Counted from the first letter of the stretch, positions 1 through 9,138 are shown. The stretch is DNA of 64,000 bases from Gemmatimonadaceae bacterium (GCA_020852815.1 JADZAN010000024.1:186001-250000); one strand, 5' to 3'. Made by a program: numbers and translations. The notes: generated from the sequence alone by a model not told the origin.

Positions 1-140
1 AGGAACCCAGTCGCCGGGTCGACCGCGCCCTGCCCGGAGACGAAGATCAAGCGCTCGAAGCCGACGGCGGGGGAATACGGGCCAACCGGCGTCGGGAGAT
101 TGGGGGCGTGGACGAAGGTGTGCGTCAGGGAGCTCGGCAT
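1..140 (-). CDS. RidA/YjgF-family protein, N-terminal part (runs off window)
   Basis: Read on the minus strand from the ATG at 138-140, the first 46 codons give an N-terminus containing PVGPYSPAV, then LIFVSGQ and DPATG. This is the usual start of RidA-family proteins, whose well-studied members hydrolyse reactive enamine/imine intermediates released by PLP enzymes. The rest, including the conserved arginine and the C-terminal half, lies outside the window, so the subfamily cannot be decided. No Shine-Dalgarno sequence is visible before the ATG. The gene is divergent from the GIY-YIG-like gene that follows. Confidence 0.72.
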   Translation of the reverse strand, partial: MPSSLTHTFVHAPNLPTPVGPYSPAVGFERLIFVSGQGAVDPATGF

Positions 141-203
141 GGGGGAGGAGTTGGGGTGGGGGGAAAGATACTGGGCTCGGCATGGGCGCCGCATCCTTGG
201 AGA

Positions 204-258
204 CTTCGTGGCTTCGTGTGACAAGCAGTTCAGCGGCGTTTCACACGAAGCCACGAAG
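204..258. repeat. Perfect 18-bp inverted repeat (CTTCGTGG type)
   Basis: The arm at 204-221 (CTTCGTGGCTTCGTGTGA) is exactly complementary to 241-258, leaving a 19-nt loop. A relative of the same sequence, including the loop word TTCARCGGCG, recurs at 770-832. It lies upstream of the GIY-YIG-like gene, with no T-tract, so it looks more like a dispersed palindromic element than a terminator. Confidence 0.8.
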
Positions 259-324
259 GCACGAAGAGTGGCCACGAGGAGGGTGTCGACGTCGTGCTTC
301 GCGGCGGGTAGCTTCGCGCGACGT

Positions 325-690
325 ATGCCCATCGACCGGAAGGCGCTGACGCGCGAGTACAAGGAGACGCCGCGGACCGCGGGAGTGGCGGTGGTGCGCT
401 GTCGCGAGAACGGGAAGGTGCTGCTCATTGCCGGCGTCGACATTCCTGCCCCGGTGAATCGCCACCGCGCCCAGCTCAGGCTTGGCGCGCACCCCAACCG
501 TGCATTGCAGGACGATTGGAAGGCGTTAGGCGCCGACGCGTTCGACTTCGAGATCGTCGACACGCTCCCGCTCCCCGACACCGCCGACGTGGACCAGCGC
601 GACGACGTGCAGGCCCTGGACGCGATGTGGTTGGAGAAACTCGCACCCTATGCGCCCGCCGGCTACAACCGGGCGCCCACGGCGAAGTAG
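325..690 (+). CDS. GIY-YIG nuclease-like protein, degenerate motif
   Basis: A 121-residue protein. The opening (basic N-terminus, then TPRTAGV), the segment NRHRAQLRLGAHPNRALQ and the following DWKALGADAFDFEIVDTL match the compact GIY-YIG-like family found as lone small genes in many bacteria. The two tripeptides that name the superfamily are altered here: GVA replaces GIY and LIAG stands near YIG. Nuclease activity is therefore uncertain. The open frame extends upstream to 100, but that part crosses the 204-258 palindrome and looks non-coding, so I chose the ATG at 325. A single gene, convergent with the LVIVD lipoprotein gene. Confidence 0.7.
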   Translation: MPIDRKALTREYKETPRTAGVAVVRCRENGKVLLIAGVDIPAPVNRHRAQLRLGAHPNRALQDDWKALGADAFDFEIVDTLPLPDTADVDQRDDVQALDAMWLEKLAPYAPAGYNRAPTAK

Positions 691-769
691 CGAAGCACGC
701 CCGATCCGAGCGACAACGGCCCGCCGGGCACTCGCCCCGCGGGCCGTCCTTGACTTCGGCGCCCGTACA

Positions 770-832
770 CTTGGTGTCTTCGTGTGAGTGGGAGTTCAAC
801 GGCGCGTCACACGAAGCCACGAAGGCACCAAG
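770..832. repeat. Imperfect inverted repeat between convergent genes
   Basis: CTTGGTGTCTTCGTGTGA at 770-787 pairs imperfectly with 807-832, which reads TCACACGAAG then CCACGAAGG and CACCAAG. It is the second copy of the element at 204-258. It sits between the convergent ends at 690 and 837 and might also help end transcription, but this is not shown. Confidence 0.7.
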
Positions 833-836
833 AGTC

Positions 837-2792
837 TCAGCTCGTCACCCCCAGCTCCTTCACTGCCTGCGACAGCGCCTGGACACGCACCCGGTCGCAC
901 GAGCCGACCGCCTCGCCCGCCAGCTGCGATGACAGCGCGGCGAGCGCCGAGTTGCGCGCGGCGCCGGTGGTCTTCTCGGCGCTCGTCAGGGCCGAACGGA
1001 CGCTCGCGATGCGCGAGCTTGAGAGGCACTTGTTGCGCTCGAGCTGGTCCACGTACGCGCGCGCCAGCGCGAAGCTCGGCGGCCACGAGAACTTGGGTTG
1101 ACCCTGCGCGTTCAAGTAGTCGAGGTGCACCGTCTTCGCGGCGTCGAGTTCGTTCTGCGAGATGTACTCGCTCGGCGTCAGCTCGGTGATGTCGAGCCCG
1201 CGGGCGATCTCGGATGAGATGATCGCGCCGTTGTACCAGTACACCGACCACGACCCGCCCATCTGCATGCGCGTCGAGTCGACCGGGCCGCGGTCGAAGA
1301 AGGCGATCTCCTTGGGGTGCTTGGCGTCGGTCCAGTCAAAGACGGAGAGCCCGCCCTGGTACCAGGCCTGCACCATCACGTCGCGCCCCGGGATCGGGAT
1401 CAGCGAGCCGTTGTGCGCCACGCAGTTCTCGGATGACGTCTGTGCTGCAGGGAGCTTGTAGTAGTTCTGGAACTCCATCTTCCCGTTGGTGACGGTGAAG
1501 ATGGCGTTGGCTCCCCACTCCTTGGGATCGGTGGCGCGGCACTTGGGGCCGCCGCCGCCCCCCCACTCGTCGGTGAAGAGGACCTTGGTCCCGTCGTTGT
1601 TGAAGGTCGCCGAGTGCCAGTAGGAGAAGTTGGAGTCGGCGACGGCGCCGATGCGGACCGGGTTGGCCGGGTCGCGGATGTCGAGCAAGAGGCCGTACCC
1701 TTCGCAGGCGCCGCCGGCGAGGCCGATGGCCGGGTAGACGGTGATGTCGTGGCACTGCGTCGGGCCGTGGCGCGGACGTCCGGGCTGTTGGTCGCTCTCC
1801 CCCATCATGCGGGCGATCATCTTCGGGATTTCGGCGCGCAACGCCGCGCTGTCGGCGGCCGTCGGCGCGCCGGTGCCGCCGCGCGCCTTCACCACCGAGT
1901 CCAGCATCGGCTTCGTGAAGTTAGGGGGAAGGACGAACGACTCGTCGCCCACCTGCGCCACGAACGCCCCCTTCGCCTTGGCCTCATCCATCGCCTTCTG
2001 GTCGTCAGGCGCCTGCCCGTGTCCCTTGGGGGCGGTGAGGTCGTTGAAGATGCGCGGCGAGGACACGATCGCGGCCCGCTCCGGGTGGGCGAGCGGGACC
2101 TTGATCACCTCGATGCGGAAGAGCGCCGAGTTGGCGTCCTTGTCCGGCGCCTCGCGCACGCACCCCGGCAGTTCGTCGGCGGGGCGGACGCTCGCCGAGC
2201 CCGAGACGTAGATGTAGATGTTCTCCCGGTCCTTCGGGTCCTCGAGCACCGTGTGCGTGTGCGACCCGCGACAGGTCTGCACGTTGGCGATGTTCTTCGG
2301 GTTCGCGATGTCGGTGATGTCGAAGATGCGGATGCCGCGCAGGCGATCCTTGCTCACCGCTTCCTTCGGACCCTGGGTGCCGCAGTCAAGGCGCCCCTCG
2401 AACCCCTCCCCCGAGACGAAGAGGAGGTTCTTGTAGACCGAGACGTCGCTCTGCGACGCGGGGCAGACGAAGCCGCGCACCAGCGTCGGCTTTGCCGGGT
2501 TGGAGATGTCCCACACCTGCCACCCGTTGAAGTTGCCCTGGATGGCGTACTTCCCGGTGAAGGCGAGGTCGGAGTTCATCTGGCCGACGAACTCCTTGGG
2601 CGGCGCGGAGCGCGACAGGACGCGCATGTTGGACGTGGCCTCGGCGGCGTCCATGAGGCCGGCGCGGAGTCCGACGCGCGGGTCGGGGCGCGTGGTCGGG
2701 GCCGGCGTCGGCGCCTGCTGCGCGCAGGCGGCCAGCGCCAGGGTGCCGGCAGCCGCAACGATGGCGCGGCGATGGTGGTGCACAAGAGCCAT
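837..2792 (-). CDS. LVIVD-repeat beta-propeller lipoprotein
   Basis: A 651-residue exported protein. The N-terminus is basic and then hydrophobic, ending in the lipobox LAAC with Cys23, so it is probably a lipoprotein. The body carries repeats of the LVIVD type: WQVWDISNPAKPTLV, IRIFDITDIANPKNI and LLDIRDPANPVRIG, each close to a propeller blade. Many His and Cys residues occur (GSHTHT, CHDITVYP). The biochemical role of this family is unknown; it may be a periplasmic or surface scaffold. The gene lies 53 bp downstream of the DUF305 gene on the same strand, so the two probably form one transcription unit. Confidence 0.85.
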   Translation of the reverse strand: MALVHHHRRAIVAAAGTLALAACAQQAPTPAPTTRPDPRVGLRAGLMDAAEATSNMRVLSRSAPPKEFVGQMNSDLAFTGKYAIQGNFNGWQVWDISNPAKPTLVRGFVCPASQSDVSVYKNLLFVSGEGFEGRLDCGTQGPKEAVSKDRLRGIRIFDITDIANPKNIANVQTCRGSHTHTVLEDPKDRENIYIYVSGSASVRPADELPGCVREAPDKDANSALFRIEVIKVPLAHPERAAIVSSPRIFNDLTAPKGHGQAPDDQKAMDEAKAKGAFVAQVGDESFVLPPNFTKPMLDSVVKARGGTGAPTAADSAALRAEIPKMIARMMGESDQQPGRPRHGPTQCHDITVYPAIGLAGGACEGYGLLLDIRDPANPVRIGAVADSNFSYWHSATFNNDGTKVLFTDEWGGGGGPKCRATDPKEWGANAIFTVTNGKMEFQNYYKLPAAQTSSENCVAHNGSLIPIPGRDVMVQAWYQGGLSVFDWTDAKHPKEIAFFDRGPVDSTRMQMGGSWSVYWYNGAIISSEIARGLDITELTPSEYISQNELDAAKTVHLDYLNAQGQPKFSWPPSFALARAYVDQLERNKCLSSSRIASVRSALTSAEKTTGAARNSALAALSSQLAGEAVGSCDRVRVQALSQAVKELGVTS

Positions 2793-2845
2793 GAGCGGTC
2801 CTCGTCGGAATCGGAGTGGTCGTGCGGAATGGGCGGGAGTACTGC

Positions 2846-3553
2846 CTAACGTTCCCCACCCTGAAGGCGCGCCAGGACGAGCATCTTCTCCATGCGCGCG
2901 ATCTCGGTGGATTGGTCCACGTTGACGTCGGAGGCGAACTTGAAGACGGTGAGGTCCTGCGCCGCGCCGTCGCGCGCGAACAGCTCCTGCACCATCGTCA
3001 CCGCTCCCTTGTGGTGCTGGATCATGTAAGCGAGAAAGTGCCGGTCGAAGTCGGCGCCGCGCGCGGCGTCCAGCTCCTGCAACTGCGCGTCGCTCAGCAT
3101 CCCCGGCATCAGCATCTCGTGCTCCACCCCGTTCATCTTCATCTTCATGGGGACGGGCCTGGCCTCGGGGACGGGGAGGGCGCGATCGCGCAGCCAGTTC
3201 TGCATCAGCGCGATCTCGTCCTGCTGCGCGTTGATGATGCGCTCACACAGCGTCTGCACCGAGCTCGACGCCCCGTGCGTCGGCGCCCACCGCGCCATGA
3301 CGATCGCCTGCGCGTGATGGCTGATCATCCCTGACATGAAATTGATGTCGGCCTCGGTGTAGGGGCGCCGCGCGCTATCGGCCCGCGCGCGCGCCCTCGC
3401 CCCCGCGTCGCCCGTGAGGCGCAGCGGGTGATCGGCCGGGATCGCCGACACCGCGCGGCCGGACGCACACCCTCCGATCGTGAGCGCCGGAACAATGCCT
3501 AACGCCACACTCGCCGCCAGCCGAAACCGCCGCGCACGCGATGTCGTCGACAT
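2846..3553 (-). CDS. DUF305 lipoprotein
   Basis: A 235-residue protein starting at the ATG at 3551-3553, with basic residues, a hydrophobic stretch and the lipobox IGGC (Cys29). The mature part shows the two DUF305 hallmarks, FMSGMISHHAQAIVMA and FLAYMIQHHKGAVTM, each with a His-His pair in a helix, joined by a Met- and Lys-rich stretch (PMKMKMNG). DUF305 proteins are small ferritin-like helical bundles, often found near metal-handling genes; their function is not settled. A longer in-frame extension to 3667 exists but lacks signal-peptide character. First gene of a likely two-gene operon with the LVIVD lipoprotein. Confidence 0.88.
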   Translation of the reverse strand: MSTTSRARRFRLAASVALGIVPALTIGGCASGRAVSAIPADHPLRLTGDAGARARARADSARRPYTEADINFMSGMISHHAQAIVMARWAPTHGASSSVQTLCERIINAQQDEIALMQNWLRDRALPVPEARPVPMKMKMNGVEHEMLMPGMLSDAQLQELDAARGADFDRHFLAYMIQHHKGAVTMVQELFARDGAAQDLTVFKFASDVNVDQSTEIARMEKMLVLARLQGGER

Positions 3554-4229
3554 GTTGTGAATTGTGGGAAGGGCGTGGGATTGGACACGTGAGGAATCCA
3601 GGAGAGAAACTACCCCGCTCCGTCCCGGATGATAGCCAGCGGAGGGTCCTGGTACGGTCCGGGTCAAGGATCCGGCGGACCGCCCCCTCGCTTCGCGCGG
3701 TCGTCAAGCCCGATCGCATGCCCGAACTGCCATCGCGCGAACTCCCGCTCCTTGGCCGGCACCGGGACCAGGGTCCGCCAGCAACGGCATCAGCGTGCGC
3801 TGCATCGGCGTCCGGATCTCGATGGCCACTTCAGGCTGCAGCCTTTGGTTACGAAGATCAAGGGCGTCTAACACGGAGGTCTCACGGAGACACGGAGGGC
3901 ACGGAGAAGACGTGTCTTTTGTTCTCCTCCGTGCCCCTCCGTTCCTCCGTGCTACCTCCGTGTCATAGGAAGTTGATCTTGCCGTTGCCGTTGCTTTGTC
4001 CATGCAGTAGCCGTTGCCTTCTGTTTCAAAGATCAAGAGCGTTTAACACGGAGGTCTCACGGAGACACGGAGGGCACGGAGAAGACGTGTCTCTTGCTCT
4101 CCTCCGTGCCCCTCCGTTCCTCCGTGCTACCTCCGTGTCATAGGAAGTTGACCTTGCCGTTGTCGTTGTCGTTGCGGGCACCCGCGCCCCGCCGCCCCGT
4201 CCTCCGAGAGAGAACGCCCTCGTGAAACC
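3554..4229. repeat. Gene-free 676 bp with two copies of the CACGGAGG hairpin element
   Basis: No gene can be supported here. Copy A spans about 3853-3990 and copy B about 4027-4160. In each, a left arm rich in CACGGAGG and ACACGGAG (from 3871 and 4045) pairs with a right arm of CTCCGTG/CCTCCGTG units (to 3963 and 4138). Both are preceded by GATCAAGRGCGTYTAACAC and followed by GAAGTTGAYCTTGCCGTTG. The part from about 3967 to 4097 recurs almost unbroken, in reverse complement, at 58370-58500. Confidence 0.85.
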
Positions 4230-4742
4230 ATGAAGTACCGCCTCGCCTCGCCCGCCGACCTGCCAGCGCTCGCGCAGATGCGCTGGGACTTCCGCGCGGA
4301 GGCTGGAGAAGCGCCGCGCGAATCGTTCGACTCCTTCCGCGCGCGATACACGCGCCTGGTGGATGAAGAGATACGCGCCGGTCGACTCGCGTACTGGATC
4401 GCCGAGCAGGACGACGAGATCGTCGCCCACATCGCGGTCTTTCGCATCCTCGGCATCCCGCGCCCCATGCGCACCAGCGACCAGTGGGGCTACGTCACGG
4501 ACTGCTACACGCGCCCGGCCGCGCGCGGAATGGGCGCCGGCTCGGCGCTGCTGCAGCGCGTGCAAGCGTGGGCCCGCGAGCTCGACTTCGAGCTGTTGCT
4601 CGTTGCGCCTGGCGACTTGGCTGAGTTCTTCTATCGTCGCGCCGGCTTCGTCGACGCGACGTCGTTCCGGCAGTGCCAGCTCCGATCGTTCGACGAGAGC
4701 GACGATCACGCCGACGAGAATGGTATTCCCGGTTTGGTCTGA
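4230..4742 (+). CDS. GNAT-family N-acetyltransferase
   Basis: A 170-residue protein with the GNAT layout: an N-terminal strand-helix (MKYRLASPADLPALAQMR), a central strand (WIAEQDDEIVAHIAVF), and the acetyl-CoA pyrophosphate loop RGMGAGSALLQRV. A C-terminal strand and aromatic pair follow (EFFYRRAGFV). The substrate is unknown; the family acetylates amines on small molecules, antibiotics or protein N-termini. The gene stands alone downstream of the hairpin repeats and has no strong Shine-Dalgarno sequence. The acidic tail (SFDESDDHADE) is not a family feature. Confidence 0.85.
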   Translation: MKYRLASPADLPALAQMRWDFRAEAGEAPRESFDSFRARYTRLVDEEIRAGRLAYWIAEQDDEIVAHIAVFRILGIPRPMRTSDQWGYVTDCYTRPAARGMGAGSALLQRVQAWARELDFELLLVAPGDLAEFFYRRAGFVDATSFRQCQLRSFDESDDHADENGIPGLV

Positions 4743-5128
4743 GTCCGCCCGAAGACCAGCCTCGGTCGCTGCTCGCCCTGGCGCGAGGATGGGAGCCCTG
4801 CCATCGCGGGCGACACGACCGCCATGTCACCGCGCCGCCTGGTCGCGTGGGATCGGTTCTACGGCACCAACTCCTCCGCGATCGTCGTCGAACCGTATCC
4901 GTATCAGCGGGCGCCGCTGGACGGAGCCCGCTTGGTGGTCCGCAACGGGGCGGCTCGTGTTGCCGTACGTGATCTCTCCCAACGACGCGGCTGAGTCGAC
5001 GACGCGAGAGTACGAGCTGGTGCCGTGGCCCCTCGTCCAGACGGCGACCGACACCGGCACCCGTGACAGCAGGCGCGCGCCGCTGCACCTTCCGCCGACC
5101 GATCTCCCCCTCTCCAGCGGAGCAGAGC
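4743..5128. other. Gene-free stretch, no supported feature
   Basis: Between the GNAT and DUF1801 genes I find no convincing gene or structured element. A short open frame from the ATG at 4824 (about 57 codons) has no recognisable family and no ribosome binding site. It could be the decayed end of an older gene. Confidence 0.5.
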
Positions 5129-5548
5129 ATGGCCGAGACAAAGACAAGGCCGACCAACGCCAGCGTGAGCGACTACATCGCCTCGCGCGCAAACGATGCG
5201 CAGCGGGCCGACTGCAAGACGCTGATCGCGATGATGCGAAAGGCCACCGGCAAGCCGCCCAGGATGTGGGGGCCGAGTATCGTCGGGTTCGGGTCGTATC
5301 ACTACGAGTATGCCAGCGGCCACTCCGGTGATTCGTGCCTCACGGGCTTCGCGATTCGCGGGCGCGAGGTGGTGCTGTATCTCGCCGCCGAGGGCGCGCG
5401 GCCGCAGGCATTGCTCAAGCAACTGGGGAAGCACCGCATGGGGAAGTCGTGCCTGTATCTCAAGTCGCTGGCCGATGTGGATCTCGAGGTCCTGCGCGAG
5501 CTCATCGACGGATCGATTGCAGAGGTGAGGCGGCGCTATCCGGGGTGA
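5129..5548 (+). CDS. DUF1801 domain protein
   Basis: A 139-residue protein with the DUF1801 (YdhG-like) signature PPRMWGPSIVGFGSYHYEY followed by FAIRGREVVLYL and the Lys/Gly-rich turn LGKHRMGKSCLYLKSLADVD. The family is small, widespread and of unknown biochemical function. I chose the ATG at 5129 because family members begin just before a segment like ASVSDYIASRANDAQRAD; the upstream in-frame extension to 5063 is proline-rich and unlike the family. A single gene. Confidence 0.85.
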   Translation: MAETKTRPTNASVSDYIASRANDAQRADCKTLIAMMRKATGKPPRMWGPSIVGFGSYHYEYASGHSGDSCLTGFAIRGREVVLYLAAEGARPQALLKQLGKHRMGKSCLYLKSLADVDLEVLRELIDGSIAEVRRRYPG

Positions 5549-5623
5549 GTGAGGCGGCGCGTTGCGGGGAGAGTAGGGCGCTGTGGTAGCGCCAGCGCGC
5601 GGGCGGCCGTACACTCCGCTTCC

Positions 5624-6304
5624 ATGTCGACACGTCGATACGGGGACGACGAAGTGCGCGAGATCATCAGCCTCGCCACGACCGGTGGCGCCGGCGACGG
5701 TCTCGTCCCCGCGCCCACCGATGGCCTGACGCTCGAGCAGCTGCAACAGGTGGCGCGCGAGTCGGGGATCGACCCGGCGCGCGTGGCACAAGCGGCAGCG
5801 AGCGTCGATGCGCGCGCGCGCGCCCCCCTCGTGCGCCGGATGCTCGGCTTCCCCATCGCGATGACGCGCGTGGTCGACCTGCCGCGCGCGCCAACCGACC
5901 GCGAGTGGGAGCAGTTGGTCGCCGTCTTCCGCACCGCGTTCGACACCCCGGGGCAGATGACGAGCACGGGCGGGCTTCGCGAGTGGTCGAGCGGGAGTCT
6001 GCATATCGGCGTCGAGCCAATGGCGCACGGCGAACAGTTACGCATCACCACGCGCAACGATGGTGCGGTGGCGCTCAACCTGCTGTCGGCATTCACCGGC
6101 GGGTTGGGTGCGCTGATGTCGGCCGTAGTTGCGGCTGCCGGCAAGCCGGAGAAGGCGCTGGCGGTGCTCACGCTGTTCGGCGGTATCTCGCTGGCGTCGT
6201 TCGCGATCAACCTGTGGCAGCTGCCGCGCTGGGGGCGTACGCGCGCGCGGCAGGTGGAGGAGCTGGCCGATCAGGCGGTCACGCTGCTGTCCGATCCGAA
6301 GTGA
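5624..6304 (+). CDS. Two-TM membrane protein with N-terminal helical domain
   Basis: A 226-residue protein. The first ~60 residues (YGDDEVREIISLATT, then LTLEQLQQVARESGID) look like a small helical domain. A soluble alpha/beta part of ~85 residues follows, then two hydrophobic segments near residues 150-175 and 183-203 separated by a short loop. The charged C-terminus has a helix ending in VEELADQAVTLL. I do not recognise a characterised family. The GTG/ATG choices upstream are poor; the ATG at 5624 begins the first compact domain. Confidence 0.65.
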   Translation: MSTRRYGDDEVREIISLATTGGAGDGLVPAPTDGLTLEQLQQVARESGIDPARVAQAAASVDARARAPLVRRMLGFPIAMTRVVDLPRAPTDREWEQLVAVFRTAFDTPGQMTSTGGLREWSSGSLHIGVEPMAHGEQLRITTRNDGAVALNLLSAFTGGLGALMSAVVAAAGKPEKALAVLTLFGGISLASFAINLWQLPRWGRTRARQVEELADQAVTLLSDPK

Positions 6305-6361
6305 CGGCGCTCGCGCCTAACGCACACTTGAGCATTGGCCCGCTACGTCGATCCATGACGA

Positions 6362-7861
6362 TCACATAGTGATTGGTGGGCCGAACCATGTGCCGAGCGC
6401 TTCCCGCAATCCATGATTGGTACCGTTGCCGGCCCACGCCACGTAACCGTCGGGGCGGATGAGGACCGCGGCGGGTGCGGTGACTTGGCCGAGTACGGGG
6501 AGCGTCCAGGGGCCGGCGTAGCGCGACACGAGGTGCCGCACACGCCCCTCCCATCCGGTGACGTCGAGTGCGTGGTCCGAGCCGAAGTCGAGGAGCACAG
6601 GACGCGCGGTATGCAGCAGGGAGAAGATGCGCTGCGGGCCGCGCTCGGTGGCGATGTCCAAATCGGGGATGCGGCGCCCGAGGACCGGATGGCCCTCGCC
6701 CAGCTCGTAGCGGATGTCGAGCCCAGACATCATCCCGGCGATGTAGCGGCGTGGTTCATCCATTCGCAGCAACTCGCCGATGATGTCGCGTGCCGCAACC
6801 GTGCGCGCATCCTCGCGATGCAGCGCCACCTGTGCCATCGTCGCCTTGAGCACGCGCGCCCCCACCGGGTGTCGCTCGGCGTTGTAGCTGTCGAGCAAGG
6901 TGTCCGGTGAGCTTCCCTTGATCACCTGCGCCAGCTTCCACCCGAGGTTCACGGCGTCCTGGACACCAAGGCTGAGTCCCTGTCCGCCGATTGGCGAGTG
7001 GATGTGCGCCGCGTCTCCGGCGAGCAGGACGCGAGCGTTGCGATAGGTGGCGGCCTGGCGCGACATGTCGGTGAATCGGGAGATCCATGTGACGTCATGC
7101 ACGCCGAAGTCGGTACCACAGGCGGCTACCAGCAACCGCTTGAGGTCGTCAAGCGTCGGTTCGGCGGTGGCATCCGCGTTAGGCTCGGTGACCATCACGC
7201 CGATCGGGCCTACGTCCTTGTAGATGATCTCGCTCCCCCTGATCTCGTATTCCGAGCGGCCAAAGGCGTGCACGCCGCCCGCCGAGCGATGCACGCCGTA
7301 GGGTGGCGTCTCCGTCATCTCCACCTCGGCCAGGATGTTGCTCGTCGTTGCGTCCCATCCGGGGAAGTCGATGCCGGCCCCCTTGCGGACAATGCTGCGC
7401 CCCCCGTCGCAGCCGATGAGATACTGCCCGTGCAACACCTCGCCGTCGGCGAGTGCGACGTCCACACCGTCCGCGTGCTGCGTGAATCCCGACACCTCGC
7501 GCCCATACCAGATCGGTACGCCCAGTTCCCTCACCCACCCGGCGAGCAGGCGTTCGATGTGTTGTTGCCGCAGCGCGAGGCCGTAGTTGTGGCGCGTGGG
7601 GAAGTCGCTGATGTCGAGGCGCGTGACGGCGAAGCCCGTGACTTGCGCTATCTGTCCCGCGGCAAGGAAGCGCTGCGCAATGCCGCGTTGGTCGAAGGCT
7701 TCGATGGTGCGCGCCGTAACGCCGAGCGCACGAGAGCCCGACAGTTGCTGGTTAGGCCAGCGTTCGATGATGACGGCGTCGACGCCGGCGAGTGCCAGCT
7801 CTCCGGCGAGCATCAACCCCGTCGGCCCCCCGCCTGCTATCACGACCGCGTGGTGGGTCAT
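6362..7861 (-). CDS. FAD-dependent aromatic monooxygenase (PheA/TfdB, Rox-like)
   Basis: A 499-residue group A flavoprotein monooxygenase. The N-terminal Rossmann motif is VIAGGGPTGLMLAGELALAG, the middle has the GCDGGRSIVRK motif, and the second FAD motif is RVLLAGDAAHIHSPIGGQG. These enzymes use NAD(P)H and O2 to hydroxylate aromatic substrates. The overall order and length also fit rifampicin monooxygenases, but substrate cannot be read from sequence. I placed the start at the ATG at 7859-7861, directly before the Rossmann strand; a longer open frame upstream is low-quality sequence. A single gene, divergent from the FRG gene. Confidence 0.9.
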   Translation of the reverse strand: MTHHAVVIAGGGPTGLMLAGELALAGVDAVIIERWPNQQLSGSRALGVTARTIEAFDQRGIAQRFLAAGQIAQVTGFAVTRLDISDFPTRHNYGLALRQQHIERLLAGWVRELGVPIWYGREVSGFTQHADGVDVALADGEVLHGQYLIGCDGGRSIVRKGAGIDFPGWDATTSNILAEVEMTETPPYGVHRSAGGVHAFGRSEYEIRGSEIIYKDVGPIGVMVTEPNADATAEPTLDDLKRLLVAACGTDFGVHDVTWISRFTDMSRQAATYRNARVLLAGDAAHIHSPIGGQGLSLGVQDAVNLGWKLAQVIKGSSPDTLLDSYNAERHPVGARVLKATMAQVALHREDARTVAARDIIGELLRMDEPRRYIAGMMSGLDIRYELGEGHPVLGRRIPDLDIATERGPQRIFSLLHTARPVLLDFGSDHALDVTGWEGRVRHLVSRYAGPWTLPVLGQVTAPAAVLIRPDGYVAWAGNGTNHGLREALGTWFGPPITM

Positions 7862-8250
7862 CGCGACTCCTGGTGAAATGAGGGGGCAAGTATCGCCCCG
7901 GGCGTGGGGCTTGCCGCAAGCCGTGGGGGTGTTGATATATGTCTGTGGGGATGGTTCTATGGACGGGCAACGGTTGCTATCGAACGGGTGGCCGCGGCCG
8001 CCGACCGAACGGTGAAATAGCGCTTCGACGAGACTCTGGCCGCAGTCTTGCTTCGCAGGGTTTGGGTGCCGCGGTCGCGCACCTGCCTGACGAGACACAG
8101 AAGTTCATTCCGGGGGGCCGGCGTTGCGCGCGGACTCCCCCTCGTGACACCGCGGTGGCCGTAGGTTGGCACCGTCCCTTCGAGCCCGCCGACTCGCGAG
8201 GCTCCGCAGCCATCGGTTTGGACGAGCCCCAGCGATTGCCGGGAGGTCGC
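7862..8250. other. Divergent intergenic region
   Basis: These 389 bp separate the start of the monooxygenase gene from the start of the FRG gene and must hold both promoters. A locally AT-richer patch (TTGATATATG near 7932) is the most promoter-like spot, but I cannot assign -35/-10 boxes with confidence. No gene or palindrome is evident. Confidence 0.4.
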
Positions 8251-9138
8251 ATGATCACGAACAAGTCAAAGCGCGCGACATCCCGTGCTCGCTCCGGCGC
8301 CCCCGCCATTCCCCTCCTCACCGTCGACATCTCCTCCTGGCAGCAGTTCCAGAACATCGTCGCCGGCCCACGCTTCCGGAACTGGGCCTTTCGCGGGCAC
8401 GGCGACGCGGAGTGGCCGCTCTACAGTTCGCTCTCGCGCTACGTGCTCGCCCATGGGATCCATCGCGACGCATGGTCGAGCCAGGAGGAACGCATCGGGC
8501 GCATCTTCCGGCGCAAGGCACACCTCCTCCTCGAGCACATCCCGGACGAAGGGGACGACTTCCAGTGGCTGGCGCTGATGCAGCACCACGGGGCGCCGAC
8601 GCGGTTGCTCGACTTCACCTGGTCGCCGTACGTCGCCGCCTTCTTCGCGTTGGAGCGCGCCACGCGCGATGCGGCGATTTGGGCGATCTTCATCCCGGCG
8701 CTCTGGCGCGAGGAGCGCACGGTCCGCTTCCCTCGGCTGCGGCGCACGATGCGCGCCGACGAGATCGGGCTCCGTCGCCCGGGCGCATACGGAGCGTACT
8801 ACCTCGGCAACGACGTTCCCTTCGTGAGTTCGGGGGAGCCGATCGTGATGAACAAGCGGCTCATCGCGCAGTCCGGCACCTTCGTCGTCCCTGGGGTGCT
8901 GGACCAGCCGATCGACGCGATCCTCGCGTCGTACGCGAAGGGAGAGGCGGCGGTCGCGAAGTTCGTGCTGAAGACGAGCGCGCTGCGCGCGGAGTCGATG
9001 CGAGAGTTGTACACCATGAACCTGACGAACGCGACGCTGTTTCCCGATCTCGACGGCCTGGCGCGCTCGCTGGCCTACGAGCTGGAGTTCCACTGGGCAT
9101 TCGATCCGCGGACGATGGCGCGCAATCCCGGCTACTGA
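8251..9138 (+). CDS. FRG-domain protein
   Basis: A 295-residue protein starting at the ATG at 8251 with GGGAGG seven bases upstream. It contains the FRG domain named for its FRG-type motif: NWAFRGHGDAEWPLYSSLSR, then the conserved WLALMQHHGAPTRLLDFTWS and YVAAFFALE. FRG domains occur alone or in larger proteins in bacteria and their viruses. Their activity is not well defined, though their distribution beside mobile and defence genes suggests a conflict-related role. Here it is a single-domain protein; the PLP decarboxylase gene follows 26 bp later and may be co-transcribed. Confidence 0.85.
   Translation: MITNKSKRATSRARSGAPAIPLLTVDISSWQQFQNIVAGPRFRNWAFRGHGDAEWPLYSSLSRYVLAHGIHRDAWSSQEERIGRIFRRKAHLLLEHIPDEGDDFQWLALMQHHGAPTRLLDFTWSPYVAAFFALERATRDAAIWAIFIPALWREERTVRFPRLRRTMRADEIGLRRPGAYGAYYLGNDVPFVSSGEPIVMNKRLIAQSGTFVVPGVLDQPIDAILASYAKGEAAVAKFVLKTSALRAESMRELYTMNLTNATLFPDLDGLARSLAYELEFHWAFDPRTMARNPGY

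Noticed and set aside
4824-4994. Short open frame after the GNAT gene
   Set aside because: No ribosome binding site, no homology I recognise and average length for chance in this composition.
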